64,000 bases of DNA, taken from the NCBI GenBank assembly GCA_963575745.1, contig CAUYUJ010012669.1, positions 1,175,562-1,239,561 of the forward strand, given 5' to 3'. The stretch comes from Prorocentrum cordatum (lineage: Eukaryota; Sar; Dinophyceae; Prorocentrales; Prorocentraceae). Shown one piece after another: positions 20,509 to 32,200 of this stretch (positions are counted from its first letter, which is position 1; each line of letters starts with the position of its first letter). Position numbers and translations under genes: made by a program. The notes beneath the pieces are model-generated. The model was given only the letters and a program-made list of their open reading frames with translations. It had not been told where the DNA came from and made no database searches.

Positions 20509-21394
20509 CTACGAATGCCAACGCTGTCCGTAGTGCTGCGTTGTCCGAGCCAATCTCACGAGCGAGCAGAGCCCCGATGTGATTGCATCACCGCACTGGA
20601 CTTGCACATCGCGATTCCCAACTCTCACGATAACTTGACCCCTGTCAAGATCGTTCCGCACGACCGGGAAGATCCCATTCCAGCAACCCCAGTCGTCTTT
20701 CGAAGTTGTGGGGCGATGGTAGTCAACTGAGTCTCCTTCGTTGTAATAATGCTGACCAGCGACGGTCGTCTTAATCCGAAATGCACCGCTTGTCTTTGCC
20801 ATTGCCGCGGCTTGCTTAATAACCTCAACGCTTACCCGGCGGATAGTCCGTTCTCGAGTATGATAGGATGTCTCCGTCTGTCGCTCGCGATCTAGAACAG
20901 GCAGGTCAGGTAACATTGCTGGCTGTCGACCAGACAGCGCGTTGCATGGAGATACCTCATTGAGGAATGTAAACGCGTCGGTGGCAAACAGAACCTCATG
21001 CAATACTCGGGTGGACACGAGTGGCATGTCTATAGTAGCACATTGTCCACGCGTGCGTATCCTTAGCTCAGTGTCTTTTGCCTTATGGACTGCCCTTGCA
21101 GGTGTCATTATTGAGAGCACCCTTTCCGTCAGAGTAAAATACTTCGGCAGGTCCGACTTGTATCCAGCACTGATGGTACGCATCCAGGATGCTGGTCATA
21201 GTTTTGTCTGGTATCTCAATGCCAGCACCGCATCGACTGAAACAACCGATAATGTGAAGTACCTCATGCTCCCGTTTGTAGAACATTAAGTCGCATTCGA
21301 CCTCATCCTTGGATTTGCCAGGTCGCGCGGTGGACGGCATTATAGTCTGCCCAGGCTTTTCCCAAGCCCTGCACTCCCGGCATGTATCGCACAC
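20509..21394 (-). pseudogene. pol: copia integrase remnant lacking the catalytic Glu region
   Basis: The upstream frame (21394-21083) carries the zinc-site cysteines (CDTCRECRAW), the first catalytic Asp (VECDLMFYK) and the second (FYSDGKGALNN). The next frame (21183-20509) begins in the overlap, reads TELRIRTRGQCATIDMPLVS, and then continues with the C-terminal region (YNEGDSVDYHRPTTSKDDW, GQVIVRVGNRDVQVQ). The stretch that should carry the third catalytic residue, between the second Asp and the C-terminal domain, is too short, so the Glu seems to have been lost in a deletion around ATIDM. The sequence is also frame-broken. Confidence 0.75.
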
Positions 21395-21699
21395 GCCTGT
21401 TTATCCCGTTTAAACTAACACTATCAAGACCAGCCTTGGTTTAGACAAGTCTCATCTTATGCTCCCTGGCGTGGAACCATTGCAGATGTAGTTTTCGCAA
21501 CTCGCGTGTCACGACGCTTGGGTCCAGGCTGCGCACGTTTCTGCAAGCTGATCTCCGCGTCAAACCTTAACAAGTTTGGAAGCCTTGGACGAAAAGCAAG
21601 GTCACCCGCAGGTGGTGGTGGAGGTGGATCGCATCCGTGTTGTCGTCCACGTCTGGCTACTACTTGTGGTGGTCGTCTGTGGTCGTCCACTTGGCTCTG

Positions 21700-22507
21700 C
21701 AGCATGTATTCCTACTGTGATGTCGTGGCTGCTGGCGCCTGCAGTCGGTCCAGCTCTGAAGCCCGGCTTCGGAGCTCGTGGCCGCGCAACTTGTCTGGCG
21801 GCTGGTGCCTCAGAAGCAGCTGCCACCGCAGGTGGTGGTGCGTTGGAAGGAGCTGCCGCCGCAGGTGGTGGGGCTGCCGGCTCAGCAGGGGCTGGAGGCG
21901 CCTGCCCGAGGTTATCAGGCAGCTTCCACGGTTTGGCAAATTTACATGTGCCAGGTGTGAGTCAGTGGCCAGGCTTAGCCTTCCCATAATTCTTTTGGCG
22001 GTTCGAACAGTCCCAGTAATAATCCTCTTTGTCGTACAACCTACAGTGTTTAGGGCTTCTGCTGTGTGATAGGGAGTGCATGTTGGCGTTGTCAGCACAC
22101 GCAGGGCACCCCCATCCTCCTGATAGTGGTTGCACGATACGTCCGTCAGGATGTCGAAGGATCGCTGGGTCATCCAAGTCGCATCCGCGTGCGTTCGTGA
22201 CGAGGACGGGTGACGCATGAGGACCATCGTGAAAATGATCACGGTTAACCGCGAACATGTCAAGAGCCTGCAGCGCATCTGCCTTCTCGGCGAACGCGTG
22301 CGCCAGCAGCATGCTCTGGGCGCCCCAGCCCACGGAGTCGACAAGGTACACCGCCACGACGACGACTCCGGACCACGGGTTAGGCCACCTCGCCGCGAGG
22401 CGGCCCGGCAACCCAGGAGGGGAGATGTCCTCGACGCCCCACTGGGCCACCCCGTCTCGGATCGGACGTGGGAGCGTACAGCTACGAGCACGCCTGCGGA
22501 AACGCAC
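21700..22507 (-). pseudogene. gag: Possible Gag remnant of the decayed copia element
   Basis: The minus-strand frame 22507-21962 contains cysteines and histidines in the arrangement GWGCPACADNANMHSLSHSR then KHCRLYDKEDYYWDC, a plausible zinc-binding region. It lies upstream of integrase where gag belongs. The neighbouring frame is rich in Pro/Gln/Leu/His repeats (21.8-21.9 kb, CCGCAGGTGGTGG units). The assignment rests mainly on position. Confidence 0.4.
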
Positions 22508-22710
22508 CGCTTACCTCGACCCTCCACGGATCGCGTCGCCGGCGCAAGACTGGAGTGCCAGCCCTGCGTCACGAGCTTCCGCCCGGGGGCCCGCCACGTC
22601 GAAGCCTTCCAGCTTGTGCTCCGCCGCGCACACCGCGATGACGCAATTCCCCTGGCTCTCGATGTAGTCGCCAACGGAGGAGGGGTGGTGGGGAGGAGGA
22701 GGAGAGAAGG

Positions 22711-22744
22711 AATGAAGGAAGGAAGGAAGGAAGGAAGGAAGGAA
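22711..22744 (+). repeat. AAGG tetranucleotide array
   Basis: About eight GGAA units. The neighbouring repeat CGCGTGGCGCTCTCTTTAAAAC (22746) / CGCGGGGCGCTGTCTTTACAAA (22870) suggests a ~125-bp tandem duplication of this stretch. Confidence 0.8.
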
Positions 22745-22926
22745 CGCGTGGCGCTCTCTTTAAAACGAGGAGCCAAAATCACAAGGTGGTTGAGAAAAAT
22801 AAGCATGCGGAGGGCAGAGGCCAGGATGGGAGGAGGAAGGATGCGGGAGGAACGAGGCGGGAGGAGAACGCGGGGCGCTGTCTTTACAAAACGAGGACCC
22901 AACACCAAAGGATGGTTGGGAACTGA

Positions 22927-23255
22927 ATAAAGAAAGGACGAGAGAGAGAGGAACAAAACAGCATAAAGAGAGAGAGAGAGATACAAACAAAACATGCAAG
23001 AAAAACAATACAACAAATTGAGAAAGCGAGCGAGAGAGAGAGAGAGAGAACGAGAGAGCGAGAGATAGACAACCAGAAAGCAAGCCATACCGAGAGATAT
23101 AGAGAGAGAGACATAAACATACATAGAGAGAGAGAGAGACAGCGACAGAGACACACGCACACAAATAAACAACGATAGAGAGACAGGGAGAGAGAGAGAG
23201 AGAGAGAGAGAGACAGCAAAAAAGAACGAGAGAGAGAGAGAACGAGATAACGAAA
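22927..23255 (+). repeat. GA-rich microsatellite field
   Basis: Alternating GAGAGA runs separated by ACAAACATA-type spacers. On the minus strand it is read as Ser/Leu-rich frames up to 543 aa, which I treat as artefact. From 23256 to 23640 nothing is recognised. Confidence 0.85.
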
Positions 23256-23649
23256 TACATACAGTAATGCACATCAAGCAAACAAAGGAACATACACACA
23301 ACAATTGAGAACGCTTTGGCCCTATGGAAAGGAAACTTCCCACACCCCAGCATTCATAAGTATCCTACTGCTTCGTACGGACAATTAAAGACCCATCCTC
23401 CTCGTCAGCGTCTCCGCCCGCCCTTCCAGACACCCAGCCTGTGAGCTCCCCTGGACGTGACTGGCCGTACGAACAGAAAGAAAGAATGATACTGCTGGAC
23501 GTGCGCTCGAAAATCAATCAGGGACGCGCGGGATGGATAACGGTAAAGTCCGTCGCCATCCGGGGGATATCTCAAAATGCGTAGCCGCCGGGGCTCTTCC
23601 GTTCCCACAGACGCGCTCCCTCTCCTCCCCGATGAGGCTGTACCTGGGG

Positions 23650-23797
23650 TTAGGTCGGGCGCGTCCCCCTACAGGCGGATTTTGGGCGAAAATTAAAAAT
23701 ATTCAAAACATACTCCAACAGAGTCAAAAAGTACTCAAAAGATCGTCCCCTGATTATTTTTGCAGATTCCTCCTGTAGAGGGACAGGCCCGATTTAA
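23650..23797 (+). mobile_element. MITE-like element family A, copy 1
   Basis: 148 bp with imperfect terminal inverted repeats. The left end starts TTAGGTCGGGCGCGTCCCCC. The reverse complement of the right end starts TTAAATCGGGCCTGTCCCTC, and both continue to CTACAGG. The interior is AT-rich, unlike its surroundings. Further copies lie at 43195 and 57728. No coding capacity. Confidence 0.8.
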
Positions 23798-23942
23798 GTC
23801 TATTGCTTCTGTGCAGGGGGCCTGTGGCCGTGATCTCGGCTGCGCGGAGAATCAGGCCTGGAGACTCGGGCCCCAAGGGTCCCCCTCTCAGTGATGGGTG
23901 TGATTTCCACCACCACCACCATCATACATTGTAGGGGGTGGG

Positions 23943-23995
23943 GGCTCCTCCTCCTCCTCCTCCTCCTCCTCCTCGTCCTCCTCCTCCTCGCCCTC
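23943..23995 (+). repeat. CTC trinucleotide array
   Basis: CTCCTCCTC run of about 50 bp. Confidence 0.9.
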
Positions 23996-24339
23996 ACTCA
24001 GGCACATGTGGCTCGAGGCTTCTCCGTACCCTTCTGGCTTCGGGCAGCTTCGACGTCACGTCCCACGCCTCCACATTGGCGCTTGAGGGACGCCTAGGCT
24101 GCAGCACCGCGTGTGCCGTTTTTCTGGGCGACGAAGTGGGACGCAAGTTTCGAGCAGGCGGCCATCCAGGGGTATTCAGACCTCCGACAGGGCCTGGAGC
24201 CCTTCAGCCAGGACACGACAGTCCTTCTGAATGTTTACCACTTTGTTCTTCTTGGTGCTACATCCTGTGGTTGGTACACCTTCTTCGAGCGTCGAATCCT
24301 GCCACCCTCTCCTACAGTACTGGACTCGGCGCGGCGTGC

Positions 24340-25375
24340 AGGGTTCGGGTGCTCAGTGGCAGTTGAACGGCATGCGAGAGCTGAAGTGTGCACCGACCGT
24401 CATCAGCTACAACGGTTTCGCCAGCACGTGAGAGGCGAGCAATCAGAGGCAACGGGTTTTCGTTGCAAAGCTAGATGGGTAGGCGTGGAGCCAACTTCAT
24501 CAGCTACAATGCTCGGATCAGTTCGTGCGAGAAGAACGTTTGGTGACTCCAGGCAGGCATGTGAGACTAAGACGCGGCCCCTCGGCATGTTATTATTTTC
24601 ATTGCTGTCATGGGCCAGCGGTGGCAAAGGGCAGTGGCTGCAATATACCAGTTCGTATTTCAATATGTTCGCAAAGTTGATTCTGCGGTTTCCGTGTCAA
24701 TGCGTGGCCTGGCAGGTGCGAGAACGGCATGCAAGAGCAATTTCAGTCGGTGCGTGGTTTGGGGTGGAAGGCAAAGCTAGGCCGGCCGTTATCAGCTACA
24801 TCGTCGGGATCAGCACGTGCGAGAAGGCAGACAGTGGCGGGCAGTGGCAGTTATCAGTAACAGTGCTGGCTCAGCAAGAGTGGTCCGTCGGCGCATCCTC
24901 TCCTGCGTAGCCGCAATGCACCCGCTGGGTTCCAGCACCAGTGAGCAGCACGGACAGAGGAGAGGGAAGGTGGAGGCCCCGAGGCGCTGCCATTGGCATC
25001 CTCGAAAACCCACAGGGAAGGTGGTGGCCCCGAGGCGCTGCTGCGGCGTCCTCGAAAAACCACGGCGCACGTTATCGTGCAGATGTGGTGCGAGAAAGCA
25101 GGCAGCGGCGGGCAATGGTAGCTACCAGTATCGGTGCGAGGCTCAGTGCGAGCGGTCCGTCGGCGCATCCTCCCCTGCAGTGCAGTAATGGACCAGCTGA
25201 GTCTCGATCTTGGGTCAAGCTCGTGCGAGAACGGCGAGCAGTGGCAGCTAATCCTGTCGGAGCGTGGCTCGATGTGGGAGGCGATGTTAGCCTGACCGTT
25301 ATCAGCTACAGTGCCGTGATGAGCAGGTGCGAGAACTCAGGCATTGCGGGCAGTGGCAGCTACCCGTAATGGAAC
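24340..25375 (+). pseudogene. Degenerate PPR-protein gene remnant
   Basis: PPR proteins bind organellar RNA through ~35-residue helical repeats, and dinoflagellates have many with the signature V(I)SYNAxISACEK. Here five related pieces stand in different plus-strand frames: PTVISYNGFAST (about 24390), NFISYNARISSCEKN (24492), VISYIVGISTCEKA (24788), HVIVQMWCEKAGSGGQW (25071) and TVISYSAVMSRCEN (25296). The first two are about one PPR apart. The last three are 225-296 bp apart and each is followed by GGTCCGTCGGCGC and a pyrimidine tract ending CTGC(AG) (24891, 25153, 25391). Either a repeated exon-intron unit or a duplicated pseudogene would explain this. Frames between motifs are broken. Confidence 0.6.
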
Positions 25376-26039
25376 AAGGCTCAATTGCAGCGGTCCGTCG
25401 GCGCGCCCTCTCCTGCAGTGCCGCAATGGACCCGCTGTGTGTGTGTGCTTGGGTCAAGGTTCGTTTTCCTTCGCAGAACGGCTCGCATAGTGTCTTGGCG
25501 TTCGTGGGATGTCTCATTTCTTCGGCTGGATTGCTCAGCATCGACGGCTTGGCATTTCTGTCATACTATCTATTGGTGGGTTGGGGTGAGCTTGCTGCTA
25601 ATCTGTACGGGCCCCGCGTGCCCCATGAATGCTCGAGGTGTGATGTTCGTCCCGTTTTTCGGCTCTTGTAGCTCAGTATATGGGTGGCTGGTTGGAAGGA
25701 GTGAAATTTCGGCTGCACACGTTTCTGGAGTGAGGTACTCGTGCGAGGTATCGTTATTGTTCCTCGCACTTCCTGTTCATGCCGTCAGGGTACTGTGTCG
25801 TGGTGGTCGTTTTCTGGTTCGGCTACTTCTACGGCAAGCTCAGGGGTGGCCCGATCCTTTTGTTTCATTGACAACGTCATGTTGCTATCCTATCCTATCC
25901 TCCTCCTCGCCCTCCTCCTCCTTCCCCCCTCCAACTTTGGTGGTGGTGGACAACAAGCTCATCACTCAGCCCAGGCTCCCCGTGCAATCTCGACACTGCA
26001 CAGCACAGCAAACAGATCGGAGGGTCGCATTATAGAGCT

Positions 26040-26490
26040 CGGCGTACAGCACTGCGACTATGAGCATCCGCATGGCAGGTCATGGCATGACAAGACAAAG
26101 CCCAGCAGCGCCAAGCATTGCATTGTTTGTGTGTGGCGTAGCGTTGCTTTGCAACTGTATTGCGTTGCATACATGTGCCGTGCATTGCAGTGCAGTGATG
26201 TGCATTACGTGCGAACTGCGTTCGCAATGCGCTCGAGTTGCACTGCATGAGTGTACACGCGCATTGCATTGCAATCCTACTGCTTCTACATCCACGTGCA
26301 TAACGTGTTCATTCATTGTGCAGTGTGGTTGCATGGCTTTTGCATTGCCAAATAGTACATTGACTCCCTGTTGCAATGTACGGCACTGCGTTGCGATTGC
26401 GTTGTCTGTGCGTTGCGGTTGCATTGCTCGTTTTGTGTAGTGGTGTTGCACGCCGTTGTCGCGCATTGTTGTTGCATTACGCCGCGTTGT
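26040..26490 (+). repeat. Degenerate GCATTGCATTG-type repeat
   Basis: Irregular 5-10 bp units around TTGCATTGCGTTGC over about 450 bp. A short relative occurs at 28650-28700. From 25376 to 26039 I see only short open frames and a CCTCCTCC run near 25900. Confidence 0.65.
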
Positions 26491-26599
26491 ATGCTATTCC
26501 CAACCATCCTATGGTTGGGTACTCGTTTTGAATAGAGCAGTGTGGTCGTCCCGTCCTCATTCGCCTCTCCCCTCCTCCCCTCCTCCTACCCTGTGTCGG

Positions 26600-28460
26600 G
26601 CTGCGATCTGCGCAACTGTCGCCACTGTCGTGGGCTCCTGGGAAGCCCAGCGGAGGTACGTCCCACGCGGATCACCTCGGAACCTCGCGGTGCCCTGGGG
26701 GCTGCGATCTGCGCAACTGTCGCCACTTGCGTGTGCTCCTTGGAGGCCCAGCGGAGGTACGTTCCACGCGGATCACCTCGGGACCTCGCGGTGCCCTGGG
26801 GGCTGAGATCTGCGCAGCTGTCGCCACTTTCGTGGGCTCCTGGGAGGCCCAGCGGAGGTACGTCCCACGCGGATCACCTCGGGACCTCGCGGTGCCCTGG
26901 GGGCTGCGATCTGCGCAACTGTCGCCACTTCGTGGGCTCCTGGGAGGCCCAGCGGAGGTACGTCCCACGCGGATCACCTCGGGACCTCGCGGTGCCCTGG
27001 GGGCTGCGATCTGCGCAACTGTCGCCACTTTCGTGGGCTCCTGGGAGGCCCAGCGGAGGTACGTCCCACGCGGATCACCTCGGGACCTCGCGGTGCCCTG
27101 GGGGCTGCGATCTGCGCAACTGTCGCCACTTTCGTGGGCTCCTGGGAGGCCCAGCGGAGGTACGTCCCACGCGGATCACCTCGGGACCTCGCGGTGCCCT
27201 GGGGGCTGAGATCTGCGCAGCTGTCGCCACTTTCGTGGGCTCCTGGGAGGCCCAGCGGAGGTACGTCCCACGCGGATCACCTCGGGACCTCGCGGTGCCC
27301 TGGGGGCTGCGATCTGCGGTGGGGGCTGCCTGGGACGCCAGGTGGGTCCCACGCGGGAGCGATCTCTGCGCCATCCTGTACGCGCTACCTCGGGACCTCG
27401 CGGTGCCCTGGGGGCTGAGATCTGCGCAACTGTCGCCACTTTCGTGGGCTCCTGGGAGGCCCAGCGGAGGTACGTCCCACGCGGATCACCTCGGGACCCT
27501 GCGGTGATCACCTCGGGTGCCCTGGGGGCTGCGATCTGCGCAACTGTCGCCACTTTCGTGGGCTCCTGGGAGGCCCAGCGGAGGTACGTCCCACGCGGAT
27601 CACCTCGGGACCTCGCGGTGCCCTGGGGGCTGCGATCTGCGCAACTGTCGCCACTTTCGTGGGCTCCTGGGAGGCCCAGCGGAGGTACGTCCCACGCGGC
27701 TCACGATCTTTCTCCTGCCGTCCCACCTCGGGACCTCGCGTGCCCTGGGGGCTGCGATCTGCGCAACTGTCGCCACTTTCGTGGGCTCCTGGGAGGCCCA
27801 GCGGGTCCCACGCGGATCACCTCGGGACCTCGCGGTGCCCTGGGGGCTGCGATCTGCGCAACTGTCGCCACTTTCGTGGGCTCCTGGGAGGCCCAGCGGA
27901 GGTACCCCCACGCTGTCGATCACCTCGGGACCTCGCGGTGCCCTGGGGGCTGCGATCTGCGCAACTGTCGCCGCTGTCGTGGGCTCCTGGGAGGCCCAGC
28001 GGAGGTACGTCCCACGCGGATCACCTCGGAACCTCGCGGTGCCCTGGGGGCTGCGATCTGCGCAACTGTCGCCACTTTCGTGGGCTCCTGGGAGGCCCAA
28101 CGGAGGTACGTTCCACGCGGATTACCTCGGGACCTCGCGGTGCCCTGGGGGCTGAGATCTGCGCAGCTGTCGCCACTTTCGTGGGCTCCTGGGAGGCCCA
28201 GCGGAGGTGGGTCCCACGCGGATCACCTCGGGACCTCGCGGTGCCCTGGGGGCTTGCGATCTGCGCAACTGACGCCACTTTCGCGGGCTCCTGGGAGGCC
28301 CAGCAGAGGGGGGGGGCCCTGGGAGGCCCAGCGGAGGTGGGTCCCACGCGGATCACCTCGGGACCTCGCCGCCCCCTAGGGGGCTTGCGATCTGCGCAAC
28401 TGTCGCCACTTTCGCGGTCTCCTGGGAGGCCCAGCGGAGGTACGTCCCACGTAGATCTCT
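26600..28460 (+). repeat. 101-bp satellite, about 18 units
   Basis: The anchor CTGCGATCTGCGCAACTG (or CTGAGATCTGCGCAGCTG) starts near 26601, 26702, 26803, 26904, 27004, 27105, 27206, then with indels to about 28385. Most units are nearly identical. Units near 27307, 27700, 27780, 27900 and 28300 carry small indels or replacements. The 101-bp length shifts frame each unit, so long open frames (up to 345 aa on plus) cycle through the same three peptides. No gene is called. Confidence 0.95.
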
Positions 28461-29115
28461 CGGAGGTACGCCATACGCGTTTCTTTCAACGCCCCTGTGT
28501 TTCCATGTTTTATAGTTGCCGTCCCTCTTCTTGCTGCGATCTTCTGAAATCACTGCTGGGTGCTCTTCTTGCGCACTGCGGGTCCTCCAGAATGCCAGTC
28601 AGCATTGAGTGGTCCTGACTAGAAAGGGTTGGGTACGTCACAGGGTAATTGCTTTGTTGCTACATTGCACTGCGTTGCGATTCACTGCGCTGCATGGTAT
28701 TCCTGGCGCATGTTGTTGCAGCGGCCTTTGTGGTGATTCATGACATTGGTGCTGCGGTAAGTGTAAGCAACAGTCATGCGCTCGCTCAAAACGACGTCTT
28801 GCACAGCAGACTGCGCGCGTGCAAAGTCCAACGCACGAGGCGCACGACGACGCAAGGCGCAACACTGAAGATCAGCTGTTGCAAATCTGGCTTCGCCCTG
28901 TGCTTGGTAGAGCTGTGGGGCAATGCCAAGCGAGGAAGAACGTGCGGCATGGACAACAACACCTTACGACACCGAGAGAAATGCGGTCCTGCCGATCCGG
29001 GCGCCCCGGCACATGCCAACGGCTCGAGCTCGATGCAGACTTCCACTCTGACGCCCCGATTGGGTCCCTGTTGGCCGAACTGTGGCTCGGAAATTCGGCT
29101 TGCAGAATTACACGT
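28461..29115. other. Unassigned spacer
   Basis: Moderate GC, short open frames on both strands, no recognisable domain and no repeat beyond the short TTGCACTGCGTTGCG segment near 28664. Confidence 0.4.
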
Positions 29116-29250
29116 CGTCCATTTCTAATCGTGCTCATTTCTAATTGCGCTCGTTTCGAATTGCTCCTGGCCCCCCCAGTGGCCCGGAGGAGGCCCAGGA
29201 TAGAACACTTAGAAATGAAAGGATCTTGGCCCCCAAAAAATCGAAGAACC
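29116..29250 (+). repeat. Dispersed repeat family D, copy 1
   Basis: About 135 bp matching 41875-42010. Shared landmarks are TTTCTAATCGTGCTC/TTTCTGATCGTGCGC, GAGGCCCAGGATA, ATGAAAGGATCTTGG and CCCCAAAAAATC. No clear terminal inverted repeat, though CATTTCTAATC near the left end is echoed inverted by TTAGAAATG. Confidence 0.7.
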
Positions 29251-29280
29251 TTCGAAGAAGAACATAATAAGAAATGAACA

Positions 29281-32200
29281 GCGTGTGCGGGCGACCCGTG
29301 TGCGTCACAGCGGGGAGGTCGGCACGCCGTGGCGAGGAGGCCAGAACAGGACGGGCCCCCCGCGGAGGGAGGGGCACCGAGAGGGCTGCACCAAAGGCGC
29401 TGAGGAGAAGCGAGGAGGCGGGGACACGGGCACAGCGGGCACCGATGGAGATCTGGAGGCAGGCGTAGGACGGGCAGGCGGAGACGGCGAGCGGCGCGGT
29501 CTCGAGCTGCTCGGCGCCGAACGGCGCCTGCCCCGCCGCTGCAGATTCGGGTTGCCCACACGGGCACGTGTCGGCTGCTGGGGCACAACGCCTTCTGCAG
29601 CGAAACTCTGGGCGTCTTGAGGAGGAGGGGGAGCAGCAGCAGGAGAGCACGCAGAGGAGGAAGAGGAAGAGGTGTCCGAAACTCTGGCGCGTCTTGAGGA
29701 GGGGAGCAGCGGCAGGAGAGCACGCAGGGGAAGAAGAGGAAGAGGTGTGCGCCCCACGAGCGCCGGGGCGTGCCGACGCCCACACGCGCGGGAGTCAGAA
29801 GGGCGCCCCCCCAAGGCCGACCTCGACGCCGTGCGCATTTCGTCACCGCTGGCGGGTCAGGGGCGGTCTCGGGGGGGCGCCAGGGGCGATGTTCTCAGCC
29901 CAGCGGTGGTGGTGGTCTCTTCTTTGTCCACGCCTCTGCGCCCATCCACACCCCCGAGGACCCGAGCGGCCAAACGGTCCGCGGCAGCGGCCAGATCCAC
30001 CCGCACAGCCTGTGGACGGCGATGCCCGCAGCTCTGGAGAGGCCTCGGGCCAGGCATGACCGCCGACGAGCAGGCGCGTACCAGTCCGTTCCGTTGTCGC
30101 GCACGCGGGGGGAGGGGGGGGGGACGCGAGCTGCGAGCGGCCGCGAAGGAGGGTCCCAGTGGAAGAGGCGGCGCTCGGGCAGCCCTGCCACGTTCGGCGG
30201 AAGACCAGCTGCTTATCGGCGGCGGCGTGGGGCCCGAGGCGTCGGATGGCAACAGCTGGGGCGCGGCAGAGCGGCGCAGAAGGGGAGCGGGCGGAGGGGG
30301 CGGCGCACGAGGCACGGTGGAGCGAACGCCACACGCAGTGAGCGGCAGAGGCGAGAGGCCGCGCAGCCTTGCAGCGAGGTGAGCCCCACTGGCGGGAGGA
30401 GGCGCGTCTGCACAGCGAGCATCCCGCCCCCAGCTCACGTCCACGCGCCACACTCGAAAATGCGGTGGCCAACGTCCGCCGCCATGCCACTACCCATTGG
30501 CATCGCAGGCTCTGGTGAGAGGAGAAAGCGGGGTGCACGGTATGCACTGCAAGGCCCATCCAACCCATCCATGGCCCTCTTGGGGCCCATCTTGGGTTTC
30601 TTTCGGGCCCCCCTGGATGATTCATCCTCCTTGTTATCATTAAACGAGCGCCTTCTGCCGTCACTGGCAAGCCCCCTCCCCCCGGTTCGAACTCGGGGGG
30701 GGGGTAAACAGCCTCCCACTCCGAACTGGGCTGGGGGCCCGATGGGACCAAGGGGGGGACGGCCCTCTCCCCTGCGGGGCATCGAACCCTGGAAGCTCGC
30801 CTCCGCGTGGCAAGCTTCCTGGATGGGGCGCCACGTTGGCGACAATGTTCCGTGAACGACCGGCACGTGCGCTCGTGGTGCTCAGAGGTGAGCGGACGAG
30901 GATGTTTGTACTGGGGTGCGGCTACGGCGATGCTGCACTGGGATGCTGCACTGGTGTGGGCACAACAACCCGGCAATGACAGACGCCAGAAAATCAGGAG
31001 AGAAAGGTATGATACCAACACCGTGTTCAACTGTTCGGAACCGGCTCCCTGGTCCAGCTTATCTTCCCGACTCCAGCTCGTGTGCTGGTCGTGTCCCAGC
31101 CACACTTTTCGAGGGGGGCGGAGGGTGCAACGCGACCACACAGCTTCCCACTGCTCGACCTCAACCGCTGTGCGAATCAAATGTGGCCAGACAAATCGGG
31201 ATCCCGACGCGAGCCGACCTACGATAGGTAAGCTCACGCAGTGAACCGTGGCCTGAAAGGGGGAAAGTCCCAACCAACACGTCATGCTTCGCGCGGGGCG
31301 GACAAGAAGAGGCATGTCGCCGCCCTCCCTCATACCTGCCGCAGTCGCCAGATCGTCTGCTGTGAGCGCCTCTGGCCGCACGGCCAAGCCACCAGAGAAG
31401 CGCGGCAATCCTCGCAGTTGGGCCTCACGCGCAACGACTGGTGCAAAAGAGACCCCCCAGGTCAACGAACCTGCTGGACCAGACTGAGCGGTGGCGGTTC
31501 AGAGCGGTCACTCAGCGAAGACAGCTAATGCGCAGGAAGTGCGAAAGGAAGAGGCCACAGCAACCGAGCCTGAACGCGACGGCGCCGCCGTGCCGCGTCC
31601 GAACGGGAATGTCCCCTTTTTCAGCAGCGGAGCCATTGGTGGGCGGGACCACTGCACGAGTCGGCGACCTCGCTGCTGTGCCAAAGGTGCACACCAGACG
31701 TGACATGGCGACACATATTATAAAAGGTGCGCGTCAATCAGAGCGCAGCTGCGGCGGGAAGATATACCCAACGAGTGCGACGGGCACACGGACTGGCGTT
31801 CGGCCCTCGTCCACCACGAACAAATGAGACACCAGCTCATCGCAGGCCAAGAGGAGGTTGCAAGTAAGGGCTACGGGCGCAGATGCGTAGATGGCGGCGG
31901 GAAGCTCAAGTGATTGAGTGAGAATAGACGTGCCAGCGCCTGCTATGCCGTGCACACGAGAACGGCAACCTGATGTGGGCGCAGGCGCGGCGCCATCGGC
32001 CCGTGAATGACGGAATGACGCCCCGCAGCCAACCGAGGGCGGCAGAAACTCGCCAGGAAGAGGCAAGGGCTCCAGCGGGGCCACCATGTCGAAACGAAAG
32101 TAGCTACTGCTAACAGTACTTGCGGGTTTCCGTTTTTGCCGGGGACCCGTGGAGCTCTTGGGCTCGCCCGCCTGGGCGCTGGTCTTGGGTTGCACCTTCA

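Larger units (their letters stand above)
17211..22507 (-). mobile_element. Decayed Ty1/copia element of a second family
   Basis: Read on the minus strand from high to low coordinates the order is gag-like zinc region (about 22.5-21.7 kb), integrase (21.39-20.5 kb), spacer with a foreign-looking segment (20.4-19.2 kb), reverse transcriptase (19.0-18.0 kb) and RNase H (17.93-17.2 kb). That is the copia order. Frames change repeatedly and stops interrupt all parts, so this is a fossil. The RT active site HVDDVN and the overall wording of the pieces differ from the element at 5.9-13.7 kb, so it is a separate lineage. I could not find flanking LTRs. Confidence 0.85.

Noticed and set aside
21712-23343. 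543-aa minus-strand ORF as a membrane protein (Leu/Ser-rich N-terminal half)
   Set aside because: The hydrophobic half is translated from the GA microsatellite and the other half from copia gag remnants in changing frames.
26542-28618. 320-345 aa repeat proteins from the 101-bp array
   Set aside because: Frame openness on both strands follows from the repeat; no start context, domain or flanking coding sequence supports a gene.
30660-30725. tRNA gene (CCCGG-TTCGAAC-TCGGG looks like a T arm)
   Set aside because: No matching acceptor stem, D arm or A-box at the right distance; the T-arm resemblance rests on a TTCGAA palindrome between C and G runs.
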